64,000 nucleotides of DNA from Arachis hypogaea (GCF_003086295.3 NC_092050.1:149302699-149366698); one strand, 5' to 3'. Numbered from the stretch's first letter, positions 1 through 11,705 are shown. A program made the numbers and translations. Notes: generated by a model not told the origin, from the letters alone.

Positions 1-1848
1 TTGTTATTATTATTATTAGAGATGCAACTAACCAAGTGAGAATTCATGAAATTATTATATATTAAGATCTTAATTAGTTGGCCTTACTAGTTAGCTTATT
101 GTTAACTAGAAGCTGGCATGTTAAATATCTCAGCGCAGAATCTGCTGAAGAAGTGCTTTGCCCCTTAAACCCAAATAAAAAAATATGGAAAATTAAAGGA
201 GCATATATTATTATTGTCATTTCACAAATTGTTGTTCTGTGTATTACTTCTAATTTATAGAACGTCAACCTTTTATATATATATACACGGATATAGAAAA
301 TTTTGACATATATAATATGATAAAATAAAATTTGTAATAATTTAATATAATGAGATTAAATTTAATAATACAATGGAAACAAATAAATATTATTATTATA
401 TACTATTAAAAAAAATAAATTTTAGTGAGAGTGCTTTCTCCTTCAATATTACATTCATCCGTCCACACACACATATATATCGCTTTTACTAAAATAACAT
501 ATATACAAGTGCTGAATTATTTCTGGTGTGATTTTAAAATTACGAGTTTAATTTGTAAAATTAATCACTAATATAATTATCAAATTAAACAATTTATATT
601 ATACTTTTTGAATGCGTTTTTTTTTTTTTTTTGAGTTCTTTGTTAATACAAAATATTTGTAAATATAAATTTTAATATATATGTATAAGTGGTAATAAAA
701 AGTTGTCGTGGAGTGGTCAATTTGGCGCCATTTATGTGCGATATAATATGTGATCTCTTGCAATCATAAGACAGGTAGGAAAGAAGTGTCACGAACACAA
801 TAATAGCTAAGAACCTGGACATTGAAATTAAATAATTCAAATAAGATAATAATAAGATATATCGTTGTTGGTAAGATATATAGTTGTTGGTTTTATTTGC
901 AAACCGTCACGTGAATCGTAAGATTTAATATCATGGCGCTATAGCATTTTTAATGATAGGTACATATTCCATATGCTTTTGATAAATTATAATAACATTA
1001 TGATTATGATTCGTTATTATGGTAGAAAATATTATACAAATACAAAAACAAAGATTATTATTATCAGTTCTACATTTATCAAAGATAAAATCTGTATATA
1101 ATTTATAAGTACGAGATTTCGTATTTAATGAGTTAATTTTTTGAATTGAATAAAGTTCACTCAATTTAAATTCTAATATAAAATTAGAGCTTATTTGATC
1201 CAATAATAATATTGTTAGAAGTTCTAAATAGTTTACGTATAAGACATTTTTTATGATATAAATTAGTTTTTAGAGTTGAGTTAAATTCATTCAATTTCAA
1301 TTCTAATAAAAGTAATATAGAAAGTTGTGTTTATATTCCTATTGCTTTCATTTTTTTTTTATTTTTGACAAAAAATAAAAAAAAATAACATTCTAAATAT
1401 ATAGGATTTGTTTTGTTAGATATATAACTATTTATTTATCTTCTTTTATCATCTTAAAGTTGTTGGAAAATTGATATCATGACATAATATTTAAATACAT
1501 TTCTATAATCAAAAAAATTAAAATTTAATCCTTATTGAACTCTAAAAGAAAAAAAAATATAGTATAAGATAAATTAAAAAAAATTATAACAAAATTCATA
1601 CAAATCTAAAGAAACTACTCTTGCATTATTGATGATAGAGTTGAAATTAAAAAGTCTGAGTCTTAGTTTAATTTTTGAAAGTTTATTACACTTAATTGAT
1701 GGGTGAGCAGAGTTGATTTTGAAAGTTTGTTATAACTTCTTTCAATATTAGTACTATATATTGTAGCATAGTGTGGCTACTTGATATGTGAGTTATTGTA
1801 AAAAAAAAAAAAAATTAATATTGATATCGGTCTTTTCTTTTTCTCTTG
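1..1848. other. AT-rich intergenic DNA, no gene seen
   Basis: This stretch is very AT-rich with short microsatellite-like runs, such as TTA repeats at the very start and TA repeats near 270-290. Open frames here are short (90 codons or fewer), low in complexity and match no family I recognise. Around 1424-1490 there is a decayed copy, in reverse sense, of the dispersed retro-like repeat seen again near 9480, 10465, 19160, 20250 and 46690. Confidence 0.6.
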
Positions 1849-1853
1849 ATATT

Positions 1854-2152
1854 TATTAAATCACTCTTCCACCTTAGCCTATGACAACAATAAAAACGTC
1901 TTACGACCCACAAATTCAACCCAACAGAATACACAAATTAAATTATAATTTAGTCTTTATCTTATCTTATAGTTATCTTTATCTTTATCTATATCTTATC
2001 TTTATCTACTTTTATCTTTCATAGGCCAATACTCTATATATACTTAGTTTTACCTTCATAGTTTACAATTCATTCAATCAACAATCAATAAAATTTCTTT
2101 ATCTTTTTCTTTCACAATTCTTTTATTTTCCTATTCTTTCACAATTTTATTA
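1854..2152 (+). repeat. 5' LTR of the Copia element
   Basis: This repeat is 299 bp, the same length as the copy at 5672-5970. It contains a run of TATCTTTATC words in its middle and a TATA-like site at 2033-2041. It ends directly at the primer binding site. The left end abuts the target duplication copy at 1849-1853. Confidence 0.93.
2033..2041 (+). promoter_or_regulatory. TATA-like box of the 5' LTR
   Basis: The sequence ctatatata lies about 110 bp before the LTR end, a usual place for the U3/R promoter of a plant Copia element. The same word occurs in the 3' LTR near 5852. Assignment is by position and sequence only. Confidence 0.4.
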
Positions 2153-2164
2153 TGGTATCAGAGC
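2153..2164 (+). other. Primer binding site, initiator tRNA-Met
   Basis: The sequence tggtatcagagc follows the 5' LTR with no gap. It is the complement of the 3' end of plant initiator methionine tRNA, the usual minus-strand primer for Copia elements. Its position fixes the 5' LTR end. Confidence 0.93.
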
Positions 2165-2188
2165 TCCTCTTGAGCTCTGCTGACATCC

Positions 2189-2716
2189 ATGGATCAAGGA
2201 GAAAGGGCACACCAGCAACTTCATCCGGAGTCTCTTTTGGACCTTTCGTCAGCCCAACACTTTTCTTTCATGGCACTTCCTTTCAATGAAGAAGCTCGTC
2301 CTTCAAACCAACTTGAGTTTCTGCCAAGTCCAACTACTCATTATCTTTGTTCTTTCAATACCTTTTCTACTGTTAATAATTCTTCAAATCGAGATTCATT
2401 CTTGAATACTTGGATCATTGATTCTGGTGCCACAGATCACATTGTATCAAATTTGTCTTGGTTTATTTCTTACACACAAATTTCTCCTATTATTGTTCAT
2501 TTACCAAATGGTTCTCGAACTACTGTTTCTTATAAAGGCATCGTTCAATTTTCACCATCCTTGGTTCTTCATGATGTTCTTTATTTACCTCATTTCAACT
2601 TTAATATTATCTATGTTTCAAAAATTACTTCAGCACTCATATGTGAACTCACTTTTTCATCTTCTTCTTGCACTCTACAGAGCAACAATTGGGGACAATT
2701 GATTTGGCCAGAATGA
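2189..2716 (+). pseudogene. Copia gag remnant joined to protease, frameshifted
   Basis: This is a 175-codon frame from an ATG 36 bp after the primer binding site. The first 70 or so residues do not show a gag domain or a CCHC zinc knuckle. The aspartic protease starts around residue 75, with the catalytic motif DSGAT at residues 78-82 followed by D-H, as in Copia proteases. Near 2680-2700 the frame shifts: the reading that normally leads into the gag-pre-integrase region continues in another frame, and this one ends at 2716. The gag loss is a deletion, since the distance from primer site to protease is far shorter than the usual gag length. It was once the N-terminal part of one polyprotein with the pol segment at 2890. 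Confidence 0.85.
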
Positions 2717-5671
2717 GAGAGGGATTATATGTCTTTGAACCCAATTTTGGTAAAAATTCATCCACTACACACTCCATAAATTCCATCCAATCTCCACCCA
2801 TTACACCTTCCAATATATGACATTTTCGTTTAGGATACCTTTCTGAACAAAGACTTAATCATTTACATAAACAATTTCCTTTTATCTCTATGCATCATGA
2901 CGAGACTTGTGACATTTGTCATCTTTCTAAACAAAAGAAACTTTCATTTTCTCAAAGTTTTAACAAAGCCAATGCAAGTTTTGATTTATTACACTTTGAT
3001 ATTTGGGGTCCGTTTCGACAAAATTCTATTCATAATCATAAATATTTTTTTACTATTGTTGATGATTTTAGCCGCTTTACATGGGTTACTTTATTAAAAT
3101 CAAAAGGAGAAGTACAGAATCAAATAAAAAATTTTATTACTTTAATTGAAACACAATTCAACTCCAAAGTCAAAACTATTCGTTCCGATAATGGACCAGA
3201 ATTTATTTTACCTGATTTTTATGCTTCAAAGGGCATTATTCATCAACGTAGTTGTGTTAAAACTCCTCAACAAAATGAAAGGGTAGAACGCAAGCATCAA
3301 CATATTTTGAATATAGCTCGTGCTCTTATGTTTCAATATAATTTACCATCATCTTTTTGGTCTTATGCTGTTAGACATGCTGTTTATTTACTTAATAGAG
3401 TTCCATCATCTGCAATTAATTTTAAAACACCATTTGAGATTTTATTCAATCATCTACTAAATTATCATGACATTAAAGTTTTTGGATGCTTATGTTTTGT
3501 TTCTACCCAAATGGCAAGTAGATCAAAATTTGATCTAAGAGCTAAAAAGGCTTTATTTATTGGCTTTCAATCTGGTTTTAAAGGGTATATTGTTTATGTT
3601 TTAGAAGATAAAAGAATTGAAATTTCTAGAAACGTGATTTTTTATGAAAAGATCTTGCCCTTAGTCACAAAAAATGTCCAATTCCAGACACTCAGCCCAA
3701 CATTGCCAAACACACCTTCTCAAAAACAAGATTCAGTTAGTCTTCCAGTTGAACCCTCACCTATACCCATTGACCCAACTCCACCTAGTTCTTTATTTTC
3801 TCCAACAACCTCTCATTCTTCCTCACTATCGTTTCCTAACCAAGTTGAACCCATGACCACCGAATCACTTTCAACACTAGACACCAATCCACCATCACCT
3901 TCTCATCCCCCGTCACCTTCTTCACCACCTGAGCAACCCCATCCTCATCATTCCGACCGGCCTCACCGACCTCCAGCATATCTCTCTGATTACTTGTGTA
4001 ATTCCTCTCTCATCTCTACAAATCAATCTCCCTCAAAGTGTAAGTATCCTTTATCTTCAGTCATGTATTTTTCTTCTCTTTCATCTTTACATAAAAAGTT
4101 TCTTTTATCTCTACATTCTGACGTTGAGCCAAAGTCTTTTAAGGACGCCAATCAACACTCTAATTGGCGTAGTGCTATGAAAGATGAGTTGGATGCTCTT
4201 GAGCTGAACAAAACTTGGCGTCTTGTTGATTGCCCTGCAGGGGTTAAGCCGGTTGGCTGTGAATGGGTCTATCGCATCAAACGCAAGCTTGATGGTTCAG
4301 TTGATCGATATAAAGCATGCCTTGTGGCTAAAGGGTTCACTCAAACTGAAGGTGTTGATTTCTTGGAAACTTTCTCCCCTGTTGTCAAGCCTGCCACTAT
4401 CAGATTAGTTTTGGCATTGGCCTCTATGAAGCATTGGCCTATACATCAGTTGGATGTCAATAATGCTTTCTTACATGGGGATCTTTCTGAGGATGTTTAT
4501 ATGACTCTGTCACCCGGATTTATATCTCTTCAACCGAATCAATGCTGTAAGCTACTAAAGTCACTGTATGGTTTACGACAATCTAGTCGTATGTGGTATG
4601 ACAAACTTTCTCATCTTTTACTATCTCATGGATATCAGCAGACCTCATCTGATTATAGTTTATTTGTCAAATTCATTGGTGATCAAATTTCTATCCTTTT
4701 AGTCTATGTTGACGACATTGTTCTCACTGGTAATTCCATTTCTGAACTTGCTGCCATTAAGTCTATTCTACACCAACACTTCCGAATTAAAGACTTGGGC
4801 CCATTAAAATATTTTTTGGGTATTGAAGTTGCTCAATCAGAGAAGGAAATTTGCTTATCTCAGAGAAAATATTGTCTTGATCTTTTGGAGGATTCTGGTT
4901 TATTAGGTGCAAAACCTGCCTCTGTTCCAATGGATAGTACCACAAGACTATATCAAGACAAAAGTCCCTTGCTATCCGACCCTTTTGTATATCGTCGTTT
5001 GGTTGACCGTCTTATCTATCTCACCACTACTCGACCGGACATCATGTATGCCACTCAACAATTAAGTCAATTCATGGCATCTCATACTGAATCTCATCTT
5101 CAAGCTGCCAAGCATGTGTTACGATATCTAAAAACTAGTCCCGGCAAAGGACTTTTCTTTCCAAGGGAATCAGAAATTCAGCTTCTTGGCTTCAGTGACT
5201 CTGATTGGGCCGGATGTCCTGACACTCGGCAATCTTTAACAGGTTATTGTTTCTTCTTAGGCAGTTCTTTAGTCTCTTGGAAGACCAAGAAACAAACCAC
5301 CGTTGCCCGCTCTTCCACGGAAGCAGAATATCGTGCACTTGCCAACACAACTTGTGAACTTCAATGGATACTAAATGTGTTACAATTTTTACGCATCTCT
5401 CCTATCCGCCCACCAGTTTTATAATGTGATAATCAGAGTGCTCTTCATATTGCTGCTAACCCGGTTTTTCATGAACGGACCAAACATTTAGAGGTTGATT
5501 GTCACTTGGTTCGACAAAAAGCTCAAGTTGGAGTGATGAAACTTCTCCCAATTCCCTCTTCTGGGCAACTAGCTGACATCCTCACCAAGCCTTTGTCTCC
5601 TCAACCCTTCCATCTTAATCTGAATAAGCTTAGCGTTCTTGACATCTTTCATCCTCCAGCTTGCGGGGGCG
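2717..5671 (+). pseudogene. Copia pol: integrase, reverse transcriptase, RNase H
   Basis: The longest open part, 2890-5424, has 844 codons. Upstream of it the frame is broken by TGA at 2818-2820, where the family normally has W-H-F-R-L-G-H. In order it shows the zinc-binding gag-pre-integrase region (C7, C10), the integrase core (D37 in DIWGPF, D100 in SDNGPEF, E133 in VERKH; the last spacing is 32 residues, shorter than the usual 35), the reverse transcriptase with YVDD at 606-609, and RNase H with DSDWAG at 770-775 and STEAEY at 809-814. TAA at 5422-5424 replaces the Tyr codon of the Y-C-D-N-Q-S motif. The same frame then runs on to the polypurine tract. Thr-Pro-Ser-rich sequence at residues 270-380 links integrase and reverse transcriptase. 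The product would make and insert cDNA if intact; here it is dead. Confidence 0.93.
5659..5671 (+). other. Polypurine tract
   Basis: The G-rich run gcttgcgggggcg ends directly at the 3' LTR start. This is where plus-strand DNA synthesis of an LTR retrotransposon is primed. It is not pure purine, which is common in plant Copia elements. Confidence 0.75.
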
Positions 5672-5970
5672 TATTAAACCACTCTTCCACCTTAGCCCAT
5701 GACAACAATAAAGACGTCTCACGGCCCACAAATTTAGCCCAACATAATACACAAATTAAATTATAATTTAGTCTTTATCTTATCTTATAGTTATCTTTAT
5801 CTTTATCTATATCTTATCTTTATCTACTTTTATCTTTCATAGACCAATACTCTATATATACTTAGTTTTACCTTCATAGTTTACAATTCATTCAATCAAC
5901 AATCAATAAAATTTCTTTATCTTTTTCTTTCACAATTCTTTTATTTTCCTATTCTTTCACAATTTTATTA
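5672..5970 (+). repeat. 3' LTR of the Copia element
   Basis: This 299-bp repeat matches 1854-2152 apart from about nine substitutions by eye. It ends ttatta and is followed by the target duplication copy atatt at 5971-5975. Confidence 0.93.
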
Positions 5971-5975
5971 ATATT

Positions 5976-6311
5976 TTCTGCTATTCTCCTAAATTTTCAG
6001 TGCATTGTTATGGTTCATACTTCATACCATTTTTTATTCATGCATGAAAGAACATATTTAAGATATAATCATTTACGACATATTTTCTCCCGCATTCTAA
6101 TTCAATTATCAAGTAAAACCTAGGAAAATAAAATTTCACTTTACTAATAATATTTAATATAGAAAATATTGTTTGACCGATCAACAATAACACAAATATT
6201 ATATGAAATTATTATAAAAGTTAAATTTTGATATACTTATAATGTAAAATATTTTATATAGTCGTGTCATTACGATCATTTTTTAGATGATCATTTACGC
6301 TGTTAATATAA
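5976..6311. other. Intergenic DNA, nothing seen
   Basis: This is AT-rich sequence with no open frame of note and no repeat structure that I could recognise. Confidence 0.6.
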
Positions 6312-6882
6312 AAGATAATTGGGTAAAGTACTAAATTGGTCCTTTATGTTTGGGCATAATTCTGTTTTAGTCCTTAAGGTTTAAAGTGTTCTATTTGAAT
6401 CCAAAAAAGTTTCATTTAGCATCAATTTAGTCCCATAATGAAGTCAAAGTTAAATAATTAACGGAATGTCCTACATAACAACAGTACAAGAACAAAATCG
6501 ATAATCCGGAGAACAAGTACAAGTTCCAGAGACACAAAATCAATCGTTGATGCATCAATACATTTATTTATCATTCTCTTTAGTTCTATAGAAAATATTT
6601 TATTTATATTATAAGAAAAATAATAAATAAATGTATTGATGTATCCACGGTTGATTTTGTGCCTATGGAGCTTGTACTTGTTTTCCAGATTATCGATTTT
6701 GTTCTTGTACTGTTGTTATGTAGGACATTTCGTTAATTATTTAACTTTGACTTCACTCTGGGACTAAATTGATGCTAAATGAAACTTTTTTGGATTCAAA
6801 TAGAACACTTTAAACCTTAAGGACTAAAACAGAATTATACCCAAACATAGGGGACCAATTTAGTACTTTACCTAAGATAATT
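6312..6882. mobile_element. Foldback MULE-like MITE with 9-bp duplication
   Basis: The element runs 6321-6873. Two arms of about 245 bp (6321-6567 and about 6628-6873) are inverted copies. The outer ends read gggtaaagtactaaattggt on the left and its near complement on the right. The 9-bp direct duplication aagataatt flanks it at 6312-6320 and 6874-6882, the size made by Mutator-like transposases. About 60 bp lie between the arms. It encodes nothing and would depend on a transposase elsewhere. Confidence 0.85.
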
Positions 6883-7065
6883 ATTTTTATTAATATAATA
6901 TTATATAATTAGATACACGTGTAAAACGATTTTATATTAATAATACATTAAAATTAATAGATAAATTTTGGAATTGTGTATTTTCAGCGTATTTCTCAAA
7001 CTACACACATATTTGCAACGGTTGTACAAGTAGATTACCCATGAATTAGTTGTTATTATAACATG

Positions 7066-7217
7066 TAGGAAGATTTTTAAGTGTATTGTTATACTGGTAT
7101 ATCAGTAATTTTTAATCGTTGATCTTAATTATATATATTATATATTTTTTATAATTAAAATCAACGGTTAAAAATCACTGAAACACCGGTACGACAATAC
7201 ACTTGAAAATTTTCCTA
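7066..7217. mobile_element. Small foldback MITE (152 bp)
   Basis: Nearly the whole unit is an inverted repeat. The left arm starts taggaagatttttaagtgta and the right arm is its close complement, ending in ttttccta. The two arms of about 68 bp meet around an AT-rich middle near 7140. The outer TA at each end could be a Tc1/mariner-type TA duplication, but that is a weak call. No coding capacity. Confidence 0.7.
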
Positions 7218-7733
7218 ACATATATACAATATTATAAGAATAATTTATTTACATGGTGGATGGCAAACAAGAGTGGAGAGCTATTAGGAAGGGAAGGCAT
7301 GCATATGTCTCCAAAAACGATAGTGTCATAATTAGAAAGGCAATGCAGTATCGTTTCCCTGAGGAATCTTCAAATCAGGGTTGGTCCCCTCTTTTCCAGA
7401 TATATAAGACAACCCACGCAACACTCATCTTAACTCTAGATTTTTATGCAACTCTTCTCTCTCTCTCTCTCTCTTTTTTTTTTTTTACTTTGATTTTGTT
7501 TGTTTTTAAGCTTCATTTCCTATATATTTTTTCGTGTCAATTATTATTAGTATTATTGTATGAATCTGAAGATTCTCCTGCTCTGAACTGCTGCGTGTGT
7601 GTTTTGAGGAAAGAATTATTAGATATAAGTTAGAGTTGTCAATATCCTTGAGAATTATGTGATATCAATATATTAAGAATACAAGGTGTAAATTTAAGAA
7701 TCCTAAAAAAAATTAATGTTAAAATTCTCATTT
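7218..7733. other. Unassigned stretch with an open frame and a CT tract
   Basis: An ATG-started frame at 7253-7633 (126 codons) has an N-terminal half of mixed composition and a hydrophobic second half created by a CT/T tract at about 7450-7485. I recognise no domain. A TATA-like tatataag at 7401-7408 sits ahead of the pyrimidine tract, an arrangement seen in plant promoters and 5' leaders. A decayed promoter fragment is therefore as likely as a gene. I do not call a CDS. Confidence 0.35.
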
Positions 7734-7920
7734 CACTACATAAAAAATAACAAATTATAAATAGAATTAGCGATATATTTTGATTTTTTATTGATGAATT
7801 TTTTATTATTAAAAAATTTTGTCCATCAATAAAAACTTTTTCGATAATCTATCAATAATTTATTGATGGGTTTTCCTATGTTATTCACGAATTTTCTGTC
7901 CGAAATTAGCACCCAACTTA
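7734..7920 (+). mobile_element. Possible decayed CACTA left end
   Basis: Sequence at 7734 begins cactacataaaaaataac, close to the CACTACAAGAAAA terminus of plant CACTA elements. It is followed by repeated short words around ATTGATGG and CCATCAAT in both orientations, as in CACTA subterminal regions. No matching right end was found. Confidence 0.35.
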
Positions 7921-8235
7921 CTAAAATTTTGAAACTTTTGAAATTATGAAGCTTAATTAACACAATTAATTATTTAAACTTCAAATTCAATTTTTAGCTT
8001 TTGTATGTATGTTAAATAAATGACCATTTATGTATTTTTATTTGTTCAAGATATAGCTATTATATATTTTCTCTTATCAATTTAAACTTTTAGTATAAGT
8101 AATTTTATCAATATAGTATTAGAGTTTTTTGATCGAAAAAATTTAGAATTCAATCATTGTTGATTTTGATCCAAAAGAGAAAAAATCAATATAAGCTAAG
8201 AAACAAGAAAAAAATAAAACTTATACTGCTATGAT

Positions 8236-9120
8236 CACTACAAGAAAAACGTTGAATACCGTCGAATTTACCATCAAAATTAGTGTCAGATGTTAGCGGC
8301 AAATTTATCGACAAATATGGCAATAAATTGGTCGGATAAAAAAGTTATCGTCGGATTAGATTTTCTGACGATAAATTCGTCGGTAATATTTGGAGGGAGA
8401 AAAAGAAACATTGGCGTAAGCATTATCGTCAGATTTATTCGCTGGTAAACCTGATTTAAATTCAAAATGTGCGGCCCTCTCCCCTAACTTTCGAGAACTC
8501 TCTTCTCTCTCCATCCCCATTCTCCTCTCTCTTCTCTCTCCTTGCAACTACCTCCGAAAGCCCCTTCGACCACCCTCCGCCAGTGCTACCACCTCCATTC
8601 TCCACCAAAATCTGCGTCAGGTCACCTGTATCGTGTTTTATTGTCTCAAACGGAGTTGCTCTTTCTGTCTCTGCTACCGTTGGAAGAGTTGCCGCTACTG
8701 CTCCCTCTATCACCAGAGTTGTGTCTCTCTTCCGTCGTTCAGGTAAGTTGCCCCTCATCCTTCTCCCTATTCCATCTTGTTTTTATTTTTTTAATAAAAA
8801 AATGTAACCCCTTTTTTTATCCACCATTCATTTCCACCTTTGTCTCTGGTTCATTTGCCGGCGGTTACTTCAGTTGCCGCCTGCATCCCCTTCTATTTAT
8901 GCCGCTTCTGGTTGTCCTGCTCGGCTCCTTTATCCGTGCTTCTGCCAAGGACAAGCACCTCAGGGTGAAAGGACCCGTAAAGATGCACACTAGGGTTCTT
9001 TGCATCACTACCAAGAAATCTCTTTGTGATGAAGGTAAAGTTTTCATTGCTCATTCCACAATTTTTATCATCCTTCGACTATTTTGTAATTTGTGTGTGT
9101 GTGTTTTTTTTTAAATTGAA
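8236..9120 (+). mobile_element. CACTA left-end fragment carrying gene-like DNA
   Basis: The end cactacaagaaaaacg at 8236 is the classic En/Spm (CACTA) terminus. It is followed to about 8450 by repeated subterminal words built on GTCGG, CGTCGG and CGTCAG in both orientations. From 8470 the composition becomes GC-richer, with Ser/Pro/Leu-type frames on both strands. A recognisable ribosomal protein S20 exon fragment lies at about 8932-9034. No CTTGTAGTG right end was found downstream, so the element is truncated or its right end has decayed. No transposase is visible. The right boundary given here is approximate. Confidence 0.7.
8932..9034 (+). pseudogene. Exon fragment of 40S ribosomal protein S20 (uS10)
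   Basis: The frame reads [14 protein letters not shown], continues with [12 protein letters not shown], and ends C-D-E-G. This matches the conserved core of eukaryotic S20, whose plant consensus is A-K-D-K-R-L-R-V-K-G-P-V-R-M, then P-T-K-V-L, I-T-T-R-K and P-C-G-E-G. In the ribosome this protein sits in the head of the small subunit. The exon ends gaag followed by gtaaag at 9035-9040, a good splice donor at the codon where the S20 exon would end. The following exon (T-N-T-W-D-R-F-E) is not found nearby. Several replacements at conserved sites (P to H, R to K, G to D) point to relaxed selection. Its place behind a CACTA terminus suggests capture by the transposon. Confidence 0.8.
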
Positions 9121-11705
9121 TCTGTCTCTCATATTTGGATATCATTCATTACAGAATGTTAAAGAATTTTGGATTGAAAAGATTATCTATTTCAGTGCTT
9201 GAGTATTTAGATAATAATTGATCTAAAATTTATACAAATGATGATATTATTACTATTGCTTGTAATTTGATGCAAGTTATTTGTTAGAATTTTGAGTCTA
9301 ATAATGTTAGTTTTATGTTGTGTTAGTTCACACTATGCTTGTGGTTTATTATGTTGTTTCTTTGTCTTGAACCTTTTGTATAGATTTCTTTCTTTTCTTT
9401 TTGATTTTGTCTTATGCTATATTTTTTTTTGAGATTCAATAGAGATCGAATTTTAGATTTTTCAATCGTAAAGATTTTGATAGTATGTCATAATATTATT
9501 TCTCCTAAAAATATACTTAAATTAATAAAAAATAAGATATATAAATAATTATATCTCTAATATATATAAAATTTATGCTAAAAAATATATCAAAGATATA
9601 ATCAGTCATATCTCTCCTTATATATAAACTTTTGAATAAATAATTTCATAAAGAGTGTCTTATAAGTAGATAGGATTTATTCTTTCAAGGCATTAGATCA
9701 GAATCAATCGATTAATTAAAATATTATTGTTATAATTTTAAATGTAAGTTGTAAGTCTTGCATATATTATTTGAATCAAAATATAAAATAATCAACTTAT
9801 GTTTTAGTTTTTCACTTAATTTATATTTCTTTCCTTAATTCAACATAAGAAATTTTACTTTTCAAAAACAAACTAGCTAGTCAATTCTAATTAACAGTGA
9901 ATATCTAGAGTCACAATAAAATAATTTTGAAGGTTGATTTATTGGTATGGAATAATAAATGGTACACACTATTAGGTGAATGGGAGTTAATGTTATAGGT
10001 AACCATGGAAGAGGGAAGTGCAAAATTTAATGAAAGGGAATTGATAGATCCTCATTCCATATATAGCAGTGAATGTACTGTGCTTTAAATTTACATGTGC
10101 TTTTTTTTGTCTTTTTTTTTTTTAAATAAAAATTTTGTAGGCTAAGGCTTGTAGCTAATTAGCAATTAACTAGTTATAGCAAGAAAGAAGGCTGTGTAGT
10201 CTCTACGCCTCAGTTTCAGTGTGGTCCAAAAACGAGAGTTTTTGTTTGCAGCTTTTCAAAAAAAGAGGGACTCATATTGAAGGCTATTGTCTGGTCAACC
10301 TCCAGCATAACTAGTCATAATGTCATATTTCATCAATCCATGCATTAAGAATCCAAAATAGTAATAAAGTTGCAAAAATTGAAAGCTTCAGTCTTCTTGA
10401 GCTGCCATGTGTCAAGGGTAACTAAAATTAAGTAATATTTGTCTAACTCTTGGTTTCATATATTATAGGTAAACATGTTAGATATATAATTATTTATATA
10501 TTTTTATTTAATAAATTAATTTTTGAAATAAATGATTTAATAATTTTTTATTAAAATTTTTATGATTAGAAATATAGAATTTAATAAAAATTATTATTAT
10601 ATTTAAAAAAATAATTTTATTATGAGAAAAATAAAAAAAATTAGATTTAATTTATGAAAAATTTATGTATCATGTTTAAGTTTTTTTTTTTTTTTTTTTT
10701 GAAAATAGACATACTAGACATATGATTATTCATGTATTTTTAGTTAATTTAATTTTTAAAATAAATAATTTCATGACAAAATAACTGATAAAAAATTATT
10801 GCTCAAAATTTTGGATTCTTTTTAAATTTCTTTCAAAAGTTATTATAGCATTTAAAATAAATAAATATATTATTTTGCTTACAAATGTTTTTAGTGAGAA
10901 GAAATCATACATATTTAGTTTGGTAACTTTGTCAGCTAGAACACATTTAATACTAAAAAACTTTTTTTTTTCATAATTTTATTTCAATATTCCTTATCAT
11001 AAAAAAGTTAGGTTTTTTTTTTTCTTTTCAAATTATAATAAGCATTACAGTATTCTAAAATTTTTTATATAGAAAATTAGTTTTAATTTTGAGGAATTGT
11101 ATATAAAACTTGGGAACTAAAATGATTAATAATTGATACAAGGGAAAAATTGAGTTTTTATTAAAAAAAAGTACAAAATTGCATTTTCCTAACACCTTTA
11201 AAAAATATTCTTTTTAATTGATAAAAAAACACTATCTACATTTTAATTAGTTTATATATCAAACAAAAGAATTAATAATAAAAAAGAGCATATGCTTTTC
11301 ATAATTAACTAGAGCACTATCCAAAAAAAAAAGCTAACAAACCCAGCCAACAACTTCTTCTCTCAGCTAACGTAATACAATGTTTTTGGTATAGTTATAA
11401 TATGACAATTGAAGCTAGCATTGTGTGTATGTGTATATTTTAATTTTAAGATGATTTGGCCCCATGCACATATATCTTCTAGAGGAGTATTAAATATTAA
11501 TGCCAATAATTTGCAAGATAATAATACAAAAGCAATTAATGAATGGGGTATGTATGATTTGTGCAAGATATATGTTGTTGGGTGCAAATCAGGTGGGGCC
11601 TGAATTCCAGAAAGATTCACATTACGAAAGCTTGCCTCACTGTGACGTTGAGACCAGTTGCATTTTATTTTATTTTTTTTACTTTTTATTTTATGAAAAA
11701 AAAAT
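9121..11705. other. AT-rich intergenic DNA with dispersed retro-like repeats
   Basis: No gene is seen. Copies of a dispersed repeat lie near 9470-9660 (forward) and, in reverse sense, near 10468-10560 and 10710-10785. The reverse copies read tgttagatatataattattt or similar at their start and tttcatgac at their end. Elsewhere there are A/T homopolymers, including T runs at 10680-10700. A small mixed-composition frame at 11409-11603 matches nothing I know. Confidence 0.5.

Larger units (their letters stand above)
1849..5975 (+). mobile_element. Copia (Ty1) LTR retrotransposon, defective
   Basis: Two 299-bp LTRs (1854-2152 and 5672-5970) flank a pol region in Copia order: protease, integrase, reverse transcriptase, RNase H. 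The 5-bp target duplication atatt is seen at 1849-1853 and 5971-5975. The LTRs start TATTAA and end TTATTA, so the termini are TA...TA instead of TG...CA, a known non-canonical class found mostly in Copia elements. By eye the LTRs differ at about nine sites, nearly all transitions, which suggests a fairly recent insertion. Most of gag is missing: only about 250 bp separate the primer binding site from the protease motif. Pol carries a frameshift and two nonsense codons, so the element cannot move without help. Confidence 0.95.

Noticed and set aside
7253..7633. A 126-codon ATG frame
   Set aside because: The C-terminal half is read from a CT/T tract and an AT-rich tail, and the N-terminal half matches no family I know. 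It is kept only as an unassigned stretch.
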